This document shows positions 61,475 through 64,000 of a stretch of 64,000 bases of DNA, piece by piece. The first letter of the stretch is position 1, and every line of letters begins with the position of its first letter. The stretch is from assembly GCF_029227915.1 (NCBI RefSeq), contig NC_079879.1, positions 19,663,501 to 19,727,500 of the forward strand, given 5' to 3'. Both the position numbers and the translations under genes were made by a program. Origin of the DNA: Hydractinia symbiolongicarpus (Eukaryota; Cnidaria; Hydrozoa; Anthoathecata; Hydractiniidae). The notes beneath the pieces were generated by a model, which made no database searches, was not told the DNA's origin, and saw only the letters and a list, made by a program, of their open reading frames with translations.

Positions 61475-62278
61475 CTACTTCTTCTGTAGGGCTGGTAACC
61501 AAATCTCAGGAAGTTGATACGAGATGCTGTTTATGTGTTTGTTACGTTCTACACTGTTGATGGTTTCTTTAATCTTCCTGGCCGTTGTTCTGGATTCTCT
61601 GTCAATGATTTTCTTCTCATCCCAATTAAACTGATGACTTCTGCTCCAGCTGTGGTCCGCAATTTCGTTTTTCTTCACATCTCCGTTTCTCACTGCGCGC
61701 ATATGTTCTTGTACTCGTTGCTTAAACTTTCTTTTTGTTTCGCCTATATACACTGCATCACAATCTTTACACGGGATTTCGTAAACAACATTGTTTTGCT
61801 CTTCCAGGTTTATTTTGTCTTTTGGTTTAGACAAAGTGCTTCTTAGGGTGTCTTTAGAGGTAAGAATGCATTTGATCTTGTGTTGCCTTAAAACTCGACG
61901 AAGGATCTCGCTGGTACCTGGTACGAAGGGTAGGAATGCTGATGCGATAAATTCCTCTGATGTTTCCTTGTTGTCTCCGTTGCATCTTCTCTTCATTTTA
62001 TTTTCTACTTGCGTGATGACTTTATGACTGTATCCATTTGTGATTAATGCATTTCTTACACGTCGAATTTCTATTTTCCTCTCCTGTTTGTCACTGACTA
62101 CACTGTTGGCACGATTCAGTAATGAAGATATGACACTTTCTTTGCAAGATTTCTGATGGTTTGATTCGAAGTTAAGGTACTGGTCAGTGTGTGTTGGTTT
62201 ACGATACACTGAAACTGAAATGGAACCATTCTTGCGTTTGACCAACGTAACAAACACATAAACAGCATCTCGTATCAA
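61475..62278 (-). CDS. Penelope-like C-terminal segment: RT thumb plus GIY-YIG endonuclease (partial)
   Basis: Open frame of 267 residues. The first 11 come from the inverted arm and are not native. Then VYRKPTHTDQYLNFESNHQK matches the thumb end of Penelope-type reverse transcriptase. After a charged linker comes a GIY-YIG nuclease: VVYEIPCKDCDAVYIGETKR, then KQRVQEHMRAV with the family's Arg and His. CKDC is the Cys pair usual in this branch. The main reverse-transcriptase domain is missing, so the element cannot move on its own. The frame is intact to its stop, which suggests a fairly recent insertion. The stop lies inside the left arm. Confidence 0.88.
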   Translation of the reverse strand: MIRDAVYVFVTLVKRKNGSISVSVYRKPTHTDQYLNFESNHQKSCKESVISSLLNRANSVVSDKQERKIEIRRVRNALITNGYSHKVITQVENKMKRRCNGDNKETSEEFIASAFLPFVPGTSEILRRVLRQHKIKCILTSKDTLRSTLSKPKDKINLEEQNNVVYEIPCKDCDAVYIGETKRKFKQRVQEHMRAVRNGDVKKNEIADHSWSRSHQFNWDEKKIIDRESRTTARKIKETINSVERNKHINSISYQLPEIWLPALQKK

Positions 62279-62451
62279 CTTCCTGAGATTTGGTTACCAG
62301 CCCTACAGAAGAAGTAGTTACCTACATCCAGGTCCGAAAATGTTAATTACCGTAATTAACTGTAATTATCAGCTCGTTTCTGATTGGTTAATTTTTATGA
62401 ATTTCGATCCTCTGCAATTATATAAATACATGCGCAACATCATTTTACTTT

Positions 62452-62486
62452 GCCCGATGATGGGAGAAGGATCTCCCGAAACGTCG
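62452..62486 (+). ncRNA. Hammerhead-ribozyme-like core, right arm
   Basis: Inverted copy of the left-arm core with the same CCGATGA box, six-pair stem II and GAAACGTC. It lies on the strand opposite to the element's coding sequence. Confidence 0.55.
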
Positions 62487-63239
62487 CCTACTAAACTATC
62501 ATGTTCAAGAAATGATAAACTTTCCACAGTAATAGCAATACATCTCTTGTCAAATTGCGCGTCAAAACTTTAAATTCAAAAATGACAGCTAAATTTACTA
62601 TTAAACAACATATACAATATATAGACACATAGAACGTCTCTTTATCACTGCAGCATAATTTGGAAAACGAAAAGAATTATATAATACAATTATAACTAAA
62701 GCCGTGATAGACATTTTAAAATCGATTCCTTTAAACATAACTCCAAAAACTGGACCACTTGTGAATCCAACAGCATAAGTTACGAACATAGCCCAAATTG
62801 CCTTCGTGCCATCTTCTCGGTTATGCAAGCGAACCAGTTAACCAACGTATACACCTAAGTATAAATCCCCAACACCTGCAAACAATCGTCCAATTATTAA
62901 AAGTGTTGGAGGAAGATATATAACATACAAGAAATTGCCAATTATCATCGACATTAAAGACAGATTCGCATACATTTTCCAATTTTTTCTAGTTTTATCA
63001 ACAAATCGGCCACCGGCAGTTTCAACAATAATTAACACTATGGTAATAGTAGAGTAGTAAAAATTTGTATTCTCTGTTTTTACTACATTTTCCAGGTAGA
63101 AGACCAAGGTTGATAAAATTACATTGTAATCCAGTTCAACAAGAAATGTGATAATGCTGCATACAATAACAGTGTTTCTCCTTTGTCTCTGCCCCTTGTC
63201 TCTGCCTGTTGCTTCCATATTTGCATCTAAAAATAAGAC

Positions 63240-64000
63240 AACTTAGTTATAACAATGTTTTAGCGCTTAGACCAAGTAAAAGTTCCGATTGATATGGAAA
63301 ATACCCGTAACAAAACAATAAACATTTAAACTTGTGACCAAAAAGTAACCCTTATACAAATTAGAAAAAAAACGTACAAAAAAAGTTATATAAAGTCGTA
63401 ACTGTGTTGTTTTCAAATTTCAGGTTGTAACTAAATATAGGAAGTTGACCTAAGACTTAGTTAGGCCCCAACAGTACTAACTTAATTAAGGGTAATTAGT
63501 GCGCACTCCATCGCAGATGGTTTTATATGACGAAGCGCCAACTAAAATGAATAAAATTTATTTAAGAACATGCGACAGAACAAGCAAATAGTTACTGGCT
63601 TGTTACACAATCGTCATTCCCTTGCTCTGTTTAAAAGGACTTAAGTGGTCCAAATTACAAGATGGAGTTTAAATTTTGTTCATATGAAAACAATGACGTT
63701 TAACAATTCACACAACAACGTGTTTTAAGTCTGACAAATCGCTAATTAGTGAAGCATAATTTGCATTGAAATATACTAGCTGCAACATGCTCTAAAGTGT
63801 TAAGCCTTTCTCTCTTGGATTACCGGTCACACTCTTTTTGTACACGAGAGTTCTTATGATGCAAAAGACACAACAGTTTATTGACGACTAATTGTTGAAG
63901 AGTAAAAGTGTGTCTATGGATCAAGATAGAACTCGTTATTGTTTGCGGGTTGAAAAGAGCCGGACATGCAACAAATGCTCTTATGCGTTTTTTTCTTAGA
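63240..64000. other. Upstream of MFS pseudogene, no gene seen
   Basis: AT-rich sequence to the window edge; no recognisable feature. Confidence 0.5.

Larger units (their letters stand above)
61219..62533 (-). mobile_element. 5'-truncated Penelope-like element with inverted 290-bp arms
   Basis: 1315-bp insertion flanked by exact 12-bp repeats AGCAATACATCT (61207-61218 and 62534-62545) inside the MFS pseudogene. Arms 61259-61548 and 62244-62533 are inverted copies of equal length. Between them lies the 3' part of a Penelope-type protein. Each arm contains a hammerhead-like core. An inverted partial copy joined to a truncated body is a known arrangement in Penelope-like elements. Confidence 0.9.
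60978..63218 (-). pseudogene. Broken MFS paralogue split by a Penelope-like element
   Basis: Clear relative of the intact transporter at 46252-47694. The start (GQRQRRNTVIVCSIITFLVE) and GGRFVDKTRKNWKMY plus LLIIGRLFAGVGDLYLGVY match its first helices, up to a stop at 62838. The next frame (MHNREDGTKAIW, VGFTSGPVFGVMFKGID) continues to 62601. Then about 300 bases are missing relative to the intact gene (the central loop and following helices) before VIFEFKVLTRNLTRD. A retroelement interrupts there, and the end resumes at 61211 (NYMNMWLPGQVLFKSM, MKPWVHTW). Stops, deletion and insertion leave no functional protein. Confidence 0.88.

Noticed and set aside
61514-62573. Plus-strand frames over the Penelope-like insertion
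   Set aside because: They arise from the inverted arms and the antisense of the GIY-YIG frame.

Overview
The window is AT-rich animal nuclear DNA. Genes are split by GT-AG introns, several coding genes are single-exon, and old transposon relics are dense. The gene content is a metabotropic-type family C receptor, a DOK-type adaptor, a secreted PAN/apple plus fibrinogen-domain protein, an RNF103-like ligase, a SPATA24-like coiled coil, and THAP and P2X7-type zinc-domain proteins. Together with the repeats (Penelope-like element, hAT, pogo, palindromic MITEs) this suggests an early-branching metazoan, most likely a cnidarian and perhaps a hydrozoan. That assignment is inferred from content only.

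Layout. 1-8889 (minus): a PH-PTB docking protein, whose five visible exons join in phase and which runs off the left edge; a broken endonuclease/reverse-transcriptase LINE (2758-5790) lies in one intron. 9-12 kb: no gene, a 65-bp MITE and a (TTC)~107 microsatellite. 12242-18533 (plus): a complete five-exon family C GPCR of 986 codons, with a TTAA-flanked MITE in intron 1. 19943-21820 (minus): an intronless RNF103-like membrane E3 ligase. 25.5-29.26 kb (plus): the 3' exons of a SPATA24-like gene, followed at once by a hAT transposase relic (29.4-30.6 kb).

31.3-35.4 kb is a mosaic. It has an unidentified broken ORF, a P2X7-type zinc-domain gene, a convergent THAP-type gene, a perfect 59-bp palindrome and a Pif1-like Walker A fragment. 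36106-39652 (minus): a four-exon secreted PAN/apple plus fibrinogen-like gene. 44.7-45.2 kb: a pogo-type transposase relic. 46252-47694 (minus): an intronless MFS transporter. 48-50.5 kb: a decayed multi-ORF element. 50.9-52.4 kb: a complex direct and inverted repeat. 57.81-57.89 kb: a tRNA-Ser-like pseudogene. 60.98-63.22 kb (minus): a pseudogene paralogue of the MFS gene, split by a 5'-truncated Penelope-like element with 290-bp inverted arms, each carrying a hammerhead-ribozyme-like core.

The most notable observations are: (1) a MITE family with CAACCTCGTCCCCAGG ends and 9-bp target duplications, one copy of which sits in frame inside the last exon of the P2X7-type gene; (2) the Penelope-like insertion with its 12-bp duplication, inverted arms and two ribozyme-like cores; (3) the tail-to-tail THAP and P2X7-type pair. 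The neighbouring host genes do not form an obvious pathway.
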